From the NCBI GenBank assembly GCA_001778055.1, contig MFFY01000048.1, positions 1-22,227 of the forward strand: DNA of 22,227 nucleotides, written 5' to 3'. This document shows, piece by piece, positions 7,223 through 12,898 of this stretch (the first letter of the stretch is position 1; the number at the start of each line of letters is the position of its first letter). The notes beneath the pieces are model-generated. The model ran no database searches, had not been told where the DNA came from, and saw nothing but the letters and a program-made list of their open reading frames with translations. The stretch comes from Candidatus Falkowbacteria bacterium RIFCSPLOWO2_12_FULL_45_13. Its GTDB lineage: Bacteria > Patescibacteriota > Patescibacteriia > Patescibacteriales > GWC2-42-12. The position numbers and the translations under genes were made by a program.

Positions 7223-7264
7223 GAGTTACAAGTTACGAGTTACGAGTTACGAGTTACGAGTTAC
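7223..7264. repeat. Six tandem copies of GAGTTAC before rsmH
   Basis: A perfect 7-bp tandem array (second copy AAGTTAC) ends two bases before the rsmH start codon, read on the minus strand as GTAACTC repeats. It occupies the ribosome-binding region of rsmH. Copy number may vary between strains. Confidence 0.9.
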
Positions 7265-7269
7265 GAGAT

Positions 7270-7407
7270 TTACAGCACCAACGCCCGCTGCCTCTCGGCC
7301 AAAACTTCTTTAAGGATATTACTGTCAACCAGCGGCGCCCTGATAACTCTGACCTTTAAGCTAAAATGTTGCTTTTTTAATTTTTGTTGAGGAATCAATT
7401 TTGTCAT
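7270..7407 (-). CDS. 45-aa ORF between mraZ and rsmH
   Basis: ATG at 7407 opens a 45-codon frame ending with TAA at 7270-7272. The product begins MTKLIPQQKLKKQHFSLKVR and continues with an amphipathic stretch that includes LKEVLAERQRALVL at the C-terminus. It is basic, with no membrane segment. I do not recognise it. It lies 50 bases after mraZ and 49 before rsmH on the same strand, so it would be translated from the dcw message. A weak G-run (GGGGGG near 7438-7443) is the only upstream purine tract. Its protein-like composition and the tidy fit between two genes argue that it is real. Confidence 0.5.
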   Translation of the reverse strand: MTKLIPQQKLKKQHFSLKVRVIRAPLVDSNILKEVLAERQRALVL

Positions 7408-7457
7408 AGTTTTGTTTTATTTTTATTTATAATTTTTCCCCCCTAATTCGTAATTTC

Positions 7458-7889
7458 CTAGACTCCCAATTCGCCCAAGGCTTCGGCTATATCTACCGTC
7501 TTTTTTTCGGTCCCATTTTTATATTTATCCCAGGCGGTTTCATCCCAAATTTCCAATCTATCATACAGACCGGCAATTACCACTTTCTTTTTTAAACCGG
7601 CAAATTTTCTTAAATATTCCGGCAGCATAATCCTGCCCTGGTTGTCAAAGTCAACATCCATGGCTCCGGCCAGCATCAAACGCGCGAAAGCGCGAGAATT
7701 GGCTTTGCCGATCGGCAAGCGTGACAGTTTGACAGCCAGACCCCGCCATTCGTCTTTTGCATATAAAAAAAGGCAGTTATCCAATCCCTTGGTAACAACC
7801 GCTCCCCTTTTTAAGAACGAGCGAAACTTTACCGGCACCGCTACCCTGCCCTTATCGTCTAAATTATGGTTATATTCTCCGATGAACAT
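7458..7889 (-). CDS. mraZ: Transcriptional regulator MraZ, 143 aa
   Basis: MraZ is the DNA-binding repressor of its own dcw operon. The two SpoVT/AbrB-like halves are both present: MFIGEYNHNLDDKGRVAVPVKFR at the start and MDVDFDNQGRIMLPEYLRKFAGL at about residues 77-99, each with the DxxGRxxxP signature. Length is normal. It is the first gene after a near-consensus promoter and three 10-bp direct repeats that look like its own binding sites, and it is preceded by a long leader. ATG at 7889 has no Shine-Dalgarno sequence; a small hairpin CAGTG/CACTG at 7906-7922 lies just upstream. Confidence 0.95.
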   Translation of the reverse strand: MFIGEYNHNLDDKGRVAVPVKFRSFLKRGAVVTKGLDNCLFLYAKDEWRGLAVKLSRLPIGKANSRAFARLMLAGAMDVDFDNQGRIMLPEYLRKFAGLKKKVVIAGLYDRLEIWDETAWDKYKNGTEKKTVDIAEALGELGV

Positions 7890-8222
7890 TCTATATATTT
7901 AAACACAGTGTTGCTGGCACTGCTCTATTAAATTAGGTTTTTATTTTTGTTTTTATTTTTTTGGCCATAGCTTTATGCTCCGGCCGAAGTTTTTCGATAT
8001 TTTTAAGGCTCCTAAGGAGGCTGACCCGCCGCCAGGCTGATCAAACCCCTTCTTTGCCTTAATTAAATTTGGGCCAGATTCCTTGACCCAGGGTTGCGAC
8101 CTGGCCAGGCTATAGCATTTTTTAGTCAGCTTAATTATCTGGGCTGACTAATCTGGCTTTAGCCTAGCGAGACGGACCCTCTTTTTATTTTTATTTTAAA
8201 AAGCCGAAAGATGGGAGTTAAA
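7890..8222 (-). promoter_or_regulatory. Long structured 5' leader of the dcw operon
   Basis: If transcription starts near 8256, mraZ has a leader of about 365 nt with no ORF I can support. In minus-strand reading it contains an apparent three-way junction. GCCAGATT pairs with AATCTGGC over a long range and encloses AGTCAGC/GCTGACT (a 9-bp stem if extended to TTAGTCAGC/GCTGACTAA) and CCAGG/CCTGG. Downstream, GC-rich segments (CTTCGGCCGGAGC, CTCCTTAGGAG) give further hairpins. The last ~50 bases before mraZ are A/T-rich. I checked for RNase P, SRP and tmRNA signatures and found none. It may be a regulatory leader or contain a separate small RNA. Confidence 0.45.
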
Positions 8223-8223
8223 C

Positions 8224-8253
8224 TTTTCACCACTTTTTACCACTATTCACCAA
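8224..8253 (-). promoter_or_regulatory. Three MraZ-type operator boxes
   Basis: In minus-strand reading, TTGGTGAATA, GTGGTAAAAA and GTGGTGAAAA follow one another as exact 10-bp direct repeats just after the -10 box, covering the expected start region. MraZ is known to bind GTGG-type direct repeats spaced by one helical turn in front of mraZ, so autorepression is expected. A fourth partial match, TTGTGGTATA, lies in the promoter spacer. Confidence 0.8.
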
Positions 8254-8262
8254 TATACTATA

Positions 8263-8291
8263 ATTATATACCACAAAATGCCATTTGTCAA
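8263..8291 (-). promoter_or_regulatory. Promoter of the dcw operon
   Basis: In minus-strand reading, TTGACA (8291-8286) and TATAAT (8268-8263) are both perfect consensus, with a 17-base spacer. Start of transcription is expected near 8256, just inside the MraZ-type repeats. This is the strongest promoter in the window, consistent with a repressed strong promoter. Confidence 0.9.
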
Positions 8292-8333
8292 TGATCCAAA
8301 ACCACTAATATTTTACCTAAGGTTAAATAAAAT

Positions 8334-8367
8334 AAATAAAAAAACCGCCGCCTGTTTATGGGCGGGT
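8334..8367 (-). terminator. Terminator downstream of tsaB
   Basis: In minus-strand reading, CCCGCC pairs with GGCGGCGG (one bulge) around an 8-base loop and is followed by TTTTTTTTATTT. It lies 43 bases before the dcw promoter and would end transcripts coming from tsaB. In plus-strand reading there is no T tract after the hairpin. Confidence 0.75.
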
Positions 8368-8434
8368 ATTTTCCGGCTAATTATTTATTTTTAGAGCGCC
8401 AGTTCTTAACATCTTTTCCACATCCCGAACTGCC

Positions 8435-8515
8435 TTACTTCAAAAAATCGGTTTTTTTGTTCCTGTCCATGAGTTTATGAGCGTATTTCATTTCTACCGG
8501 AGTATAGATATGCAT
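8435..8515 (-). CDS. 26-aa ORF, possible gene remnant
   Basis: ATG at 8515 (with AAGGTG directly in front) opens a 26-codon frame reading MHIYTPVEMKYAHK, then LMDRNKKTDFLK and a stop. The frame is open for eight more codons upstream. The residue mix looks like real protein and not chance translation, but I recognise no family. It may be the tail of a gene whose front was lost when the neighbouring 210-bp element arrived, or a tiny gene. Apart from this frame and the terminator I see nothing in 8368-8560. Confidence 0.2.
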   Translation of the reverse strand: MHIYTPVEMKYAHKLMDRNKKTDFLK

Positions 8516-8560
8516 CACCTTAAATTTTCCAGAAGCCGTTTATTTTAAATCGTTTGTTTT

Positions 8561-8770
8561 TGGTTTAATACTTAAAAATGGTTGGTAATTTTTTGGCCAA
8601 ATCAAAAATTTATCTTACGGACAGCTTATTTGTTGCTATTTAGGCGCGTAAATACTAAATTAGTATATTGATACACACACTAATTCAAATCGATTTAAAT
8701 TTGTTGTTAATCTACGCCTAATCTTACAACGAAAACAAAGTTTTCACCAACCAATTTTAAGTATTAAACC
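8561..8770. repeat. 210-bp inverted-repeat element overlapping the tsaB 3' end
   Basis: The terminal arms 8561-8585 and 8746-8770 are inverted copies matching at 24 of 25 positions (left arm begins GGTTTAATACTTAAAA). A second, imperfect inverted pair lies inside (TTAGGCGCGTA near 8640-8650 and TACGCCTAA near 8713-8721). It contains no ORF of its own. The right arm encodes the last eight residues and stop of the tsaB frame, so the element supplies the end of that gene. The size and terminal repeats fit a MITE. Confidence 0.7.
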
Positions 8771-9145
8771 TTGTTTTTTCTTAATTATATCCGGCGCGCC
8801 GCTATATAACGGCTCAATCAGGTTAAACCGGCGCTGGCCTCGATTGACTCTTCTGATCCGGTCTCGCTCCCCTGCCGCCGGAACGCCCAAACCGTAACCT
8901 AGGGCATTAGCCGTAACCACGCCAATGCGCAGAGAAGTAAAACTGCCCGCCCGATTCGCCACCTCAATCTTTTTTAAATCGCTTAATTTCAATTTATTGG
9001 CTTCAAGCAGTTTGGCGATGCCGGGCAAGAGCCTCTCGGCCTGGGTATGATCTGATTTAAACTTTCGCTTGGCAATAAATTTTTTTTTATCTTTGAGGCC
9101 GATTTCAACTAAATTATTTTGCGTGGTGTCAATATACAGAGTCAT
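8744..9145 (-). CDS. tsaB: TsaB, dimerisation subunit for tRNA t6A synthesis
   Basis: TsaB scaffolds TsaD in the threonylcarbamoylation of A37 in ANN-reading tRNAs. The N-terminal ASKHA-type fold is clear: MTLYIDTTQNN, the segment SDHTQAERLLPGI and AGSFTSLRIGVVTANALG (about residues 66-83), matching the family GSFTGLRIG motif. At 133 aa it is much shorter than the ~220-230 aa enterobacterial protein: residues from 84 on are a brief tail ending IEPLYSGAPDIIKKK. Its last residues (LILKIGW) come from the arm of an inverted-repeat element, so the original stop may have been lost. It lies downstream of tRNA-Lys and tRNA-Thr genes on the same strand; both are ANN-decoding tRNAs that carry t6A. Confidence 0.85.
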   Translation of the reverse strand: MTLYIDTTQNNLVEIGLKDKKKFIAKRKFKSDHTQAERLLPGIAKLLEANKLKLSDLKKIEVANRAGSFTSLRIGVVTANALGYGLGVPAAGERDRIRRVNRGQRRFNLIEPLYSGAPDIIKKKQGLILKIGW

Positions 9146-9295
9146 AGTACTTTTTTAAATGGCTGGTTTTGAGCCCACGGTCGGGATTGAAGCTCCTCTG
9201 TGCCGACCTCGGCGCAGAAAAGGAGAATAGGGGCTCGGCGCTGAAATTTCAAAACCGGGGCAACTCATGGTTTACCCGCCTTACCGAAGCAATGT

Positions 9296-9370
9296 TGGAG
9301 CCGAGAAGAGGATTTGAACCTCCAGCCTATGGTTTACAAAACCATTGCTCTACCATTGAGCTATCTCGGC
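9296..9370 (-). tRNA. tRNA-Thr (UGU)
   Basis: In minus-strand reading the acceptor stem GCCGAGA/TCTCGGC, D arm AGCTCAATGGTAGAGC, anticodon stem ATGGT/ACCAT around TTTGTAA (anticodon TGT), and T arm with TTCAAAT are all complete. Discriminator T and an encoded CCA end at 9296. It lies 124 bases downstream of tRNA-Lys on the same strand. Confidence 0.96.
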
Positions 9371-9380
9371 AGTTGGCGAG

Positions 9381-9413
9381 GCAGACAAAACCGTTGCTCG
9401 ACCATTTAAGCTA
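9381..9413 (-). pseudogene. Decayed 5' half of a tRNA-Thr
   Basis: In minus-strand reading, GTAGCTTAAATGGTCGAGCA then ACGGTTTTGTCTGC closely follows the D arm and anticodon arm of the intact tRNA-Thr 10 bases away, including the TTTTGT loop start. The T arm and acceptor strand are missing and the D stem is damaged. It is a partial duplicate and not a working tRNA. Confidence 0.6.
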
Positions 9414-9494
9414 CATGGGCCAAGGCGAAGGCGGTCAGGCCTATTGCTGAAGCCAAAACGGCGGAGTTACTAAAATCTAAAATCGAAAATATCT

Positions 9495-9570
9495 TGGTGC
9501 GTCGTGCTGGAATCGAACCAGCGACCATCAGCTTAAAAGGCTGTTGCTCTACCAACTGAGCTAACGACGC
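9495..9570 (-). tRNA. tRNA-Lys (UUU)
   Basis: In minus-strand reading the acceptor GCGTCGT/ACGACGC, D arm AGCTCAGTTGGTAGAGC, anticodon loop CTTTTAA (anticodon TTT) and T arm GCTGG-TTCGATT-CCAGC are complete. Discriminator A and CCA are encoded. The outermost anticodon-stem pair (27-43) is an A-A mismatch. Together with tRNA-Thr and tsaB it may form one transcript. Confidence 0.96.
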
Positions 9571-9707
9571 GTGATAAAAATCGCCAAAATAAAAATCCAT
9601 TATCGCCAATGAATTAGTTAATAATAAAATAACACATCCGCATATAAAAGGCAAGGTCAAGGGGAAAAATGGTGCATGGGAAGTTAAAAAATCAGCAATT
9701 TTTGCTC

Positions 9708-9736
9708 TTGATAAAACCGGCTGGCCAGTGTAACAT
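9708..9736 (+). promoter_or_regulatory. Probable dnaB promoter
   Basis: TTGATA (9708-9713) and TAACAT (9731-9736) are 17 bases apart. Start of transcription near 9743 would rule out earlier in-frame starts and supports ATG 9783 as the dnaB start. Confidence 0.45.
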
Positions 9737-9782
9737 GGGATTAGACGCTCGCGATATAAAAATTGGAGCGCATTCACAAGCT

Positions 9783-11177
9783 ATGTCTGACGATAAAAAT
9801 TACACCTCAAAACTGCCGCCGCAAAATCTTGAAGCCGAAAGCTCGCTCTTGGGCTGCCTGATGATTGATAAAGACGCGATTTTTAAAGTGGCCGACACCT
9901 TGCGCCCCGAAGATTTTTATAAAGACAGCCATCGCCTTATTTATACGGCCATGCGGGATCTGTACGTCCATCACGACCCCATCGATATCTTGACCTTGAC
10001 AGCGAAACTGGAAGAAAAAAATTTGCTGGAGGCGGTTGGCGGCCGAACCCACCTGGCTGAATTGGGCAACACCGTAGCCACTTCGGCCCATGTGGTTTTT
10101 TATTCCAGCATCATCCAGCGCAAAGCCACTTTAAGGCGCCTCTTAAGCGCCGCGGCTGAAATCTCCGAACTGGGATTTAAAGAGGATGAAGAAATTGAAA
10201 AAATACTGGATCAAGCCGAACAAAAATTATTCGGCGTCTCGCAAAAATATTTAAATAATGTCTTTCTGCCGATTGATAACCTGCTGACTGAAGCTTTTGA
10301 CAGAATCGATGAATTACACAAACAAAGCGGGAAATTGCGAGGCTTGCCCACCGGTTTTCCCGATCTGGACAATCTTTTGGCCGGACTGCAAAAATCGGAT
10401 TTAATCATACTCGCCGCCAGGCCAAGCGTGGGGAAAACTTCCTTAGCCTTAGACATCGCCCGCCTGTCAGCCATTAAAAGTAAAGTTCCGGTCGGCGTTT
10501 TCTCTTTAGAAATGAGCAAAGAACAGCTGGTCGACCGCATGCTTTGCGCCCAAGCCAATGTCAGCTTATGGCGCATGCGCACCGGCAAATTGTCCGACAA
10601 AGAAGAAGATAATGATTTTTCCCGCATCGGCAACGCCATGGGGCAGTTATCCGAAGCGCCAATTTATATTGATGATTACGCCAGTTCCAACATCATGGAA
10701 ATAAGGACTAAAGCCCGCCGGCTTCAGGTGGAAAAAGGACTGGGACTCTTAATTATTGATTATCTCCAACTAATGGAAGGACGGGGTAAGTATGGAGATA
10801 ATCGCGTCCAGGAAGTGGCGGAAATCACCCGTGGTCTTAAGGCCATCGCCAGGGAACTGAATATCCCGGTACTGGCCCTGTCCCAGCTGTCGCGCGCCGT
10901 AGAAATGACCCGTCCGGCCATACCGAGACTGGCTCACCTGCGGGAATCGGGCTCAATTGAACAAGACGCCGACGTAGTCATGTTTATTTACCGCAAAGCC
11001 GCCGACCGCGGCTATAACTATGATGAATTATCCGAAACCGACCAGCACCAGGCCGAAATCCATGTAGCCAAACACCGCAACGGGCCAACCGGAAAAATTA
11101 ACTTATTCTTTGATGAAAACACGGTCAGCTTTAAATCAGCGGCCAAACCCAATTTAGAAGCGCCGCCGGAATATTAA
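9783..11177 (+). CDS. dnaB: Replicative DNA helicase DnaB
   Basis: DnaB is the hexameric helicase that unwinds DNA at the replication fork. From ATG 9783 the product is 464 aa, the usual length, opening with LPPQNLEAESSLLGCLMID, the standard N-terminal (primase-binding) domain start. The frame is open upstream but those residues have no counterpart in the family, and a likely promoter lies inside them. The RecA-like domain has Walker A ARPSVGKTS at 212-220 (Val where Met is usual), the segment GVFSLEMSKEQLVDRML, Walker B LLIIDYLQLM, and the segments ALSQLSRAVE and HLRESGSIEQDADVVMFIYR. No intein is present. It is followed by ybaB and recR on the same strand; dnaX, the commoner partner of ybaB-recR, is not here. 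Confidence 0.96.
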   Translation: MSDDKNYTSKLPPQNLEAESSLLGCLMIDKDAIFKVADTLRPEDFYKDSHRLIYTAMRDLYVHHDPIDILTLTAKLEEKNLLEAVGGRTHLAELGNTVATSAHVVFYSSIIQRKATLRRLLSAAAEISELGFKEDEEIEKILDQAEQKLFGVSQKYLNNVFLPIDNLLTEAFDRIDELHKQSGKLRGLPTGFPDLDNLLAGLQKSDLIILAARPSVGKTSLALDIARLSAIKSKVPVGVFSLEMSKEQLVDRMLCAQANVSLWRMRTGKLSDKEEDNDFSRIGNAMGQLSEAPIYIDDYASSNIMEIRTKARRLQVEKGLGLLIIDYLQLMEGRGKYGDNRVQEVAEITRGLKAIARELNIPVLALSQLSRAVEMTRPAIPRLAHLRESGSIEQDADVVMFIYRKAADRGYNYDELSETDQHQAEIHVAKHRNGPTGKINLFFDENTVSFKSAAKPNLEAPPEY

Positions 11178-11181
11178 TAGT

Positions 11182-11311
11182 AATTTTCAATTTACAATTT
11201 ACAAATTTTCAATCAATGACTAATGAATTAATGACTTAATTTTCAAATAGAAATATAATTAATTGAAAATTTAGTCATTGAAAATTCATTGAAAATTGTA
11301 AATTGAAAATT
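11182..11311. repeat. Word-palindrome spacer between dnaB and ybaB
   Basis: The left half repeats AATTTTCAATTTACAA and CAATGACTAATGAA; the right half carries their reverse complements (TTAGTCATTGAAAA, TTGTAAATTGAAAATT). The two halves can pair over most of their length. It fills nearly the whole gap between the two genes. Confidence 0.75.
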
Positions 11312-11320
11312 ACTCTCTAT

Positions 11321-11605
11321 ATGTTCAACAAACTAAAACAATTCAGAGATTTAAAAAATCAAGCCAAAACTTTGCAAAACGCCTTGGCCCAAGAATCAGT
11401 TGAATATGAAAAAGGCGGAGTTAAAGTAGTGATGAACGGCAACATGGAAATAACCGAGCTGATCATCAGCCCCAAGACTGCCAAAGAGGCTCTACCACGT
11501 CTTTTGACTGAAGTCATTAACGAAACCATCAAACGGGCGCAAAAGACCATGGCCAAAAAAGTGCAGGAAATGGGTGGACTGGGTAAAATGTCAAATTTCC
11601 AATGA
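11321..11605 (+). CDS. YbaB/EbfC family nucleoid-associated protein, 94 aa
   Basis: A small dimeric DNA-binding protein, usually encoded beside recR. The product starts MFNKLKQFRDLKNQAKTL at ATG 11321; the in-frame TTG at 11303 lies in repeat sequence and is rejected. The central segment GGVKVVMNGNMEITELIISP and the C-terminal ETIKRAQKTMAKKVQEMGG are typical of the family, whose usual length is about 100 aa. It sits 107 bases before recR, matching the conserved ybaB-recR pair. Confidence 0.92.
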   Translation: MFNKLKQFRDLKNQAKTLQNALAQESVEYEKGGVKVVMNGNMEITELIISPKTAKEALPRLLTEVINETIKRAQKTMAKKVQEMGGLGKMSNFQ

Positions 11606-11705
11606 CAAATGCCAAATCAATACCAAATGACAAATGACTAAATTACAAATAATTATTTGGCATTAGGATTTTGTCATTGATTTGTCATTAGACATTATCA
11701 TTTGT
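11606..11705. repeat. Word-palindrome spacer between ybaB and recR
   Basis: Words such as AATGCCAAATC and CAAATGACAAATGAC on the left face GGCATTAGGATTTTGTCATT and GATTTGTCATT on the right, again an imperfect inverted repeat filling the gap. The vocabulary differs from the dnaB-ybaB spacer. Confidence 0.7.
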
Positions 11706-11712
11706 GATTTCT

Positions 11713-12309
11713 ATGAGATATCTTGCTTCCATCCAAAACTTAATTGACCATTTCACTAAGCTCCCCGCGGTTGGGCCTAAAACCGCCGAACGTTATGTTT
11801 TTTATTTACTTAAAGCGCATCCGGAGAGCCTGCAGCAATTCGCCCAGGCCATCGCTGAATTAAAAGAAAAAACCGCGGTTTGTCGGACCTGCTTAAGCCT
11901 GGCCGAAACCAACCCCTGCTCTATCTGCTCGGACCCGAAAAGAAATCGCTCATGTCTCTGCCTGGTGGCTGATACGCGCGACTTGCTGGCGATTGAGTCA
12001 ACTAAACAATACCATGGTTTATACTACTGTCTAGGCGGAGTGATTAACGCTATCGAAGGTATAAAACCAGAAAATCTCAATTTAAAAGAACTCTTAAGCA
12101 GATTAAAACCGCCTTTGGTGAAAGAAATTATTTTAGCTTTTAACCCAGACCTGGAAGGCGAAACCACCTCTTTATATTTAAACAAATTATTAAAGCCTTA
12201 CAAAATTAAAATCACCCGGCTGGCCAAGGGTCTGCCCATGGGCGCGGACCTGGAGTACGCCGATGAAATAACCCTATCGAACGCTTTGAAATATAGAAAT
12301 GAAATGTAG
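11713..12309 (+). CDS. recR: Recombination mediator RecR
   Basis: RecR forms a clamp that with RecO and RecF loads RecA at gaps. From ATG 11713 the product is 198 aa, the normal length; the GTG at 11704 is in frame but adds residues not seen in the family. The helix-hairpin-helix segment LPAVGPKTAERYVFYLL is near the N-terminus, the four-Cys zinc finger is CRTC...CSIC (about residues 56-72), and the Toprim domain is marked by LVADTRDLLAIES and YHGLYYCLGGVINAIEGIKP. The C-terminus ITRLAKGLPMGADLEYADEITL is conserved. Confidence 0.96.
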   Translation: MRYLASIQNLIDHFTKLPAVGPKTAERYVFYLLKAHPESLQQFAQAIAELKEKTAVCRTCLSLAETNPCSICSDPKRNRSCLCLVADTRDLLAIESTKQYHGLYYCLGGVINAIEGIKPENLNLKELLSRLKPPLVKEIILAFNPDLEGETTSLYLNKLLKPYKIKITRLAKGLPMGADLEYADEITLSNALKYRNEM

Positions 12310-12337
12310 GGAAGCGCCTCCTTTATCAAGGGCGTAT

Positions 12338-12369
12338 AAAAACACAAGGCTGGCATGCCTCGTGTTTTT
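12338..12369. terminator. Two-way terminator between recR and rplU
   Basis: AAAAACAC-A-AGG pairs with CCT-C-GTGTTTTT around an 8-base loop. With A tracts on one side and T tracts on the other, the hairpin can end recR transcripts on the plus strand and rplU transcripts on the minus strand. Confidence 0.85.
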
Positions 12370-12386
12370 AAATTTGCCTTTTATAT

Positions 12387-12440
12387 AGGACTTATACGTT
12401 TGAAAAACCTTCGTTTTAGGCTGTTAACCGCGTAAGTCTC
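12387..12440. repeat. AGGACTT repeat, copy 2 (54 bp)
   Basis: It begins AGGACTTATACGTTTGAAAA and ends CGCGTAAGTCTC, with imperfect inverted ends. It matches the copy at 6214-6268 in the first ~24 bases and in its ends while the centre differs. It abuts the rplU stop codon. Confidence 0.6.
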
Positions 12441-12441
12441 A

Positions 12442-12744
12442 TTATATTTTAACGATTTCCACTTTGGTAAACAACTGGTGATGCCCGACGTTTCTCTTGT
12501 ACCTGATTTTATTTTTAAATTTTATCACGCTGACTTTCTTATATCTGCCCTGCTCAATTACTCTGCCTTCCACCAAGTCGCCCAAAGTCGGCCGGCCCAA
12601 ACCCAGCTTGGCTTCATCGGCCACCATCAAGGTTGGGAATTTTAAAACTTCGCCGGGTTTTGCCTCTATTTTTTCAATTTTTAAATTTTGCCCTTGGCTA
12701 ACTTTATATTGTTTGCCGCCGGTTTTTATGACTGCGATTTTCAT
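12442..12744 (-). CDS. rplU: 50S ribosomal protein L21
   Basis: L21 binds 23S rRNA near L20. The 100-aa product from ATG 12744 starts MKIAVIKTGGKQYKVSQGQ, the family signature, and ends KNKIRYKRNVGHHQLFTKVEI, which carries the conserved RRxxGHRQ-like segment. ATG 12744 is chosen because the extra six residues from 12762 have no family support. The usual partner rpmA (L27) is not adjacent. It has its own promoter overlapping the end of the upstream gene. Confidence 0.95.
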   Translation of the reverse strand: MKIAVIKTGGKQYKVSQGQNLKIEKIEAKPGEVLKFPTLMVADEAKLGLGRPTLGDLVEGRVIEQGRYKKVSVIKFKNKIRYKRNVGHHQLFTKVEIVKI

Positions 12745-12762
12745 ATGACTAAGTATCAGCAA

Positions 12763-12835
12763 ATCTATTCACGAATAACACGAATAATAAGATTTGCGAT
12801 ATTCGTGAGCTAATTCGTTGATTGGTGAATTTATA
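12763..12835. repeat. Word-palindrome spacer (ACGAAT type) before rplU
   Basis: ATTCACGAATAACACGAATAA on the left faces ATATTCGTGAGC and AATTCGTTGATTGGTGAATT on the right. It forms the 5' leader of rplU in minus-strand reading. Confidence 0.65.
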
Positions 12836-12869
12836 ATAAGTCTTCCTTAATTCAATAAGTAGTGTAATT

Positions 12870-12898
12870 ATATTAAACGCTTTTTTTATTTCTGTCAA
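12870..12898 (-). promoter_or_regulatory. Promoter of rplU
   Basis: In minus-strand reading, TTGACA (12898-12893), a 17-base spacer and TAATAT (12875-12870) form a near-consensus promoter. Its -10 box overlaps the stop codon of the upstream phosphoglycosyltransferase gene, so rplU is driven independently from inside that gene. Confidence 0.8.

Noticed and set aside
7223..7264. CRISPR-like array
   Set aside because: The repeat unit is 7 bp with no spacers; it is a plain tandem repeat.
7920..8220. RNase P RNA, SRP RNA or tmRNA in the long gap before mraZ
   Set aside because: The conserved GAGGAAAGTCCG-type and GGAAGGAAGCAGC-type segments are absent on both strands, and there is no tRNA-like end or tag ORF. 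The region fits a 5' leader better.
9157..9290. Further tRNA remnants between tsaB and tRNA-Thr
   Set aside because: Only short matches (ATGGTTTAC) and a GGTTTTGA/TCAAAACC inverted pair were seen, not enough to call a tRNA or pseudogene.
9669..9782. N-terminal extension of DnaB
   Set aside because: The extra residues do not match the family, and a likely promoter (9708-9736) lies inside them.
11303..11320. Upstream TTG start for ybaB
   Set aside because: The extra residues come from the AT-rich repeat spacer; the family starts at the ATG at 11321.
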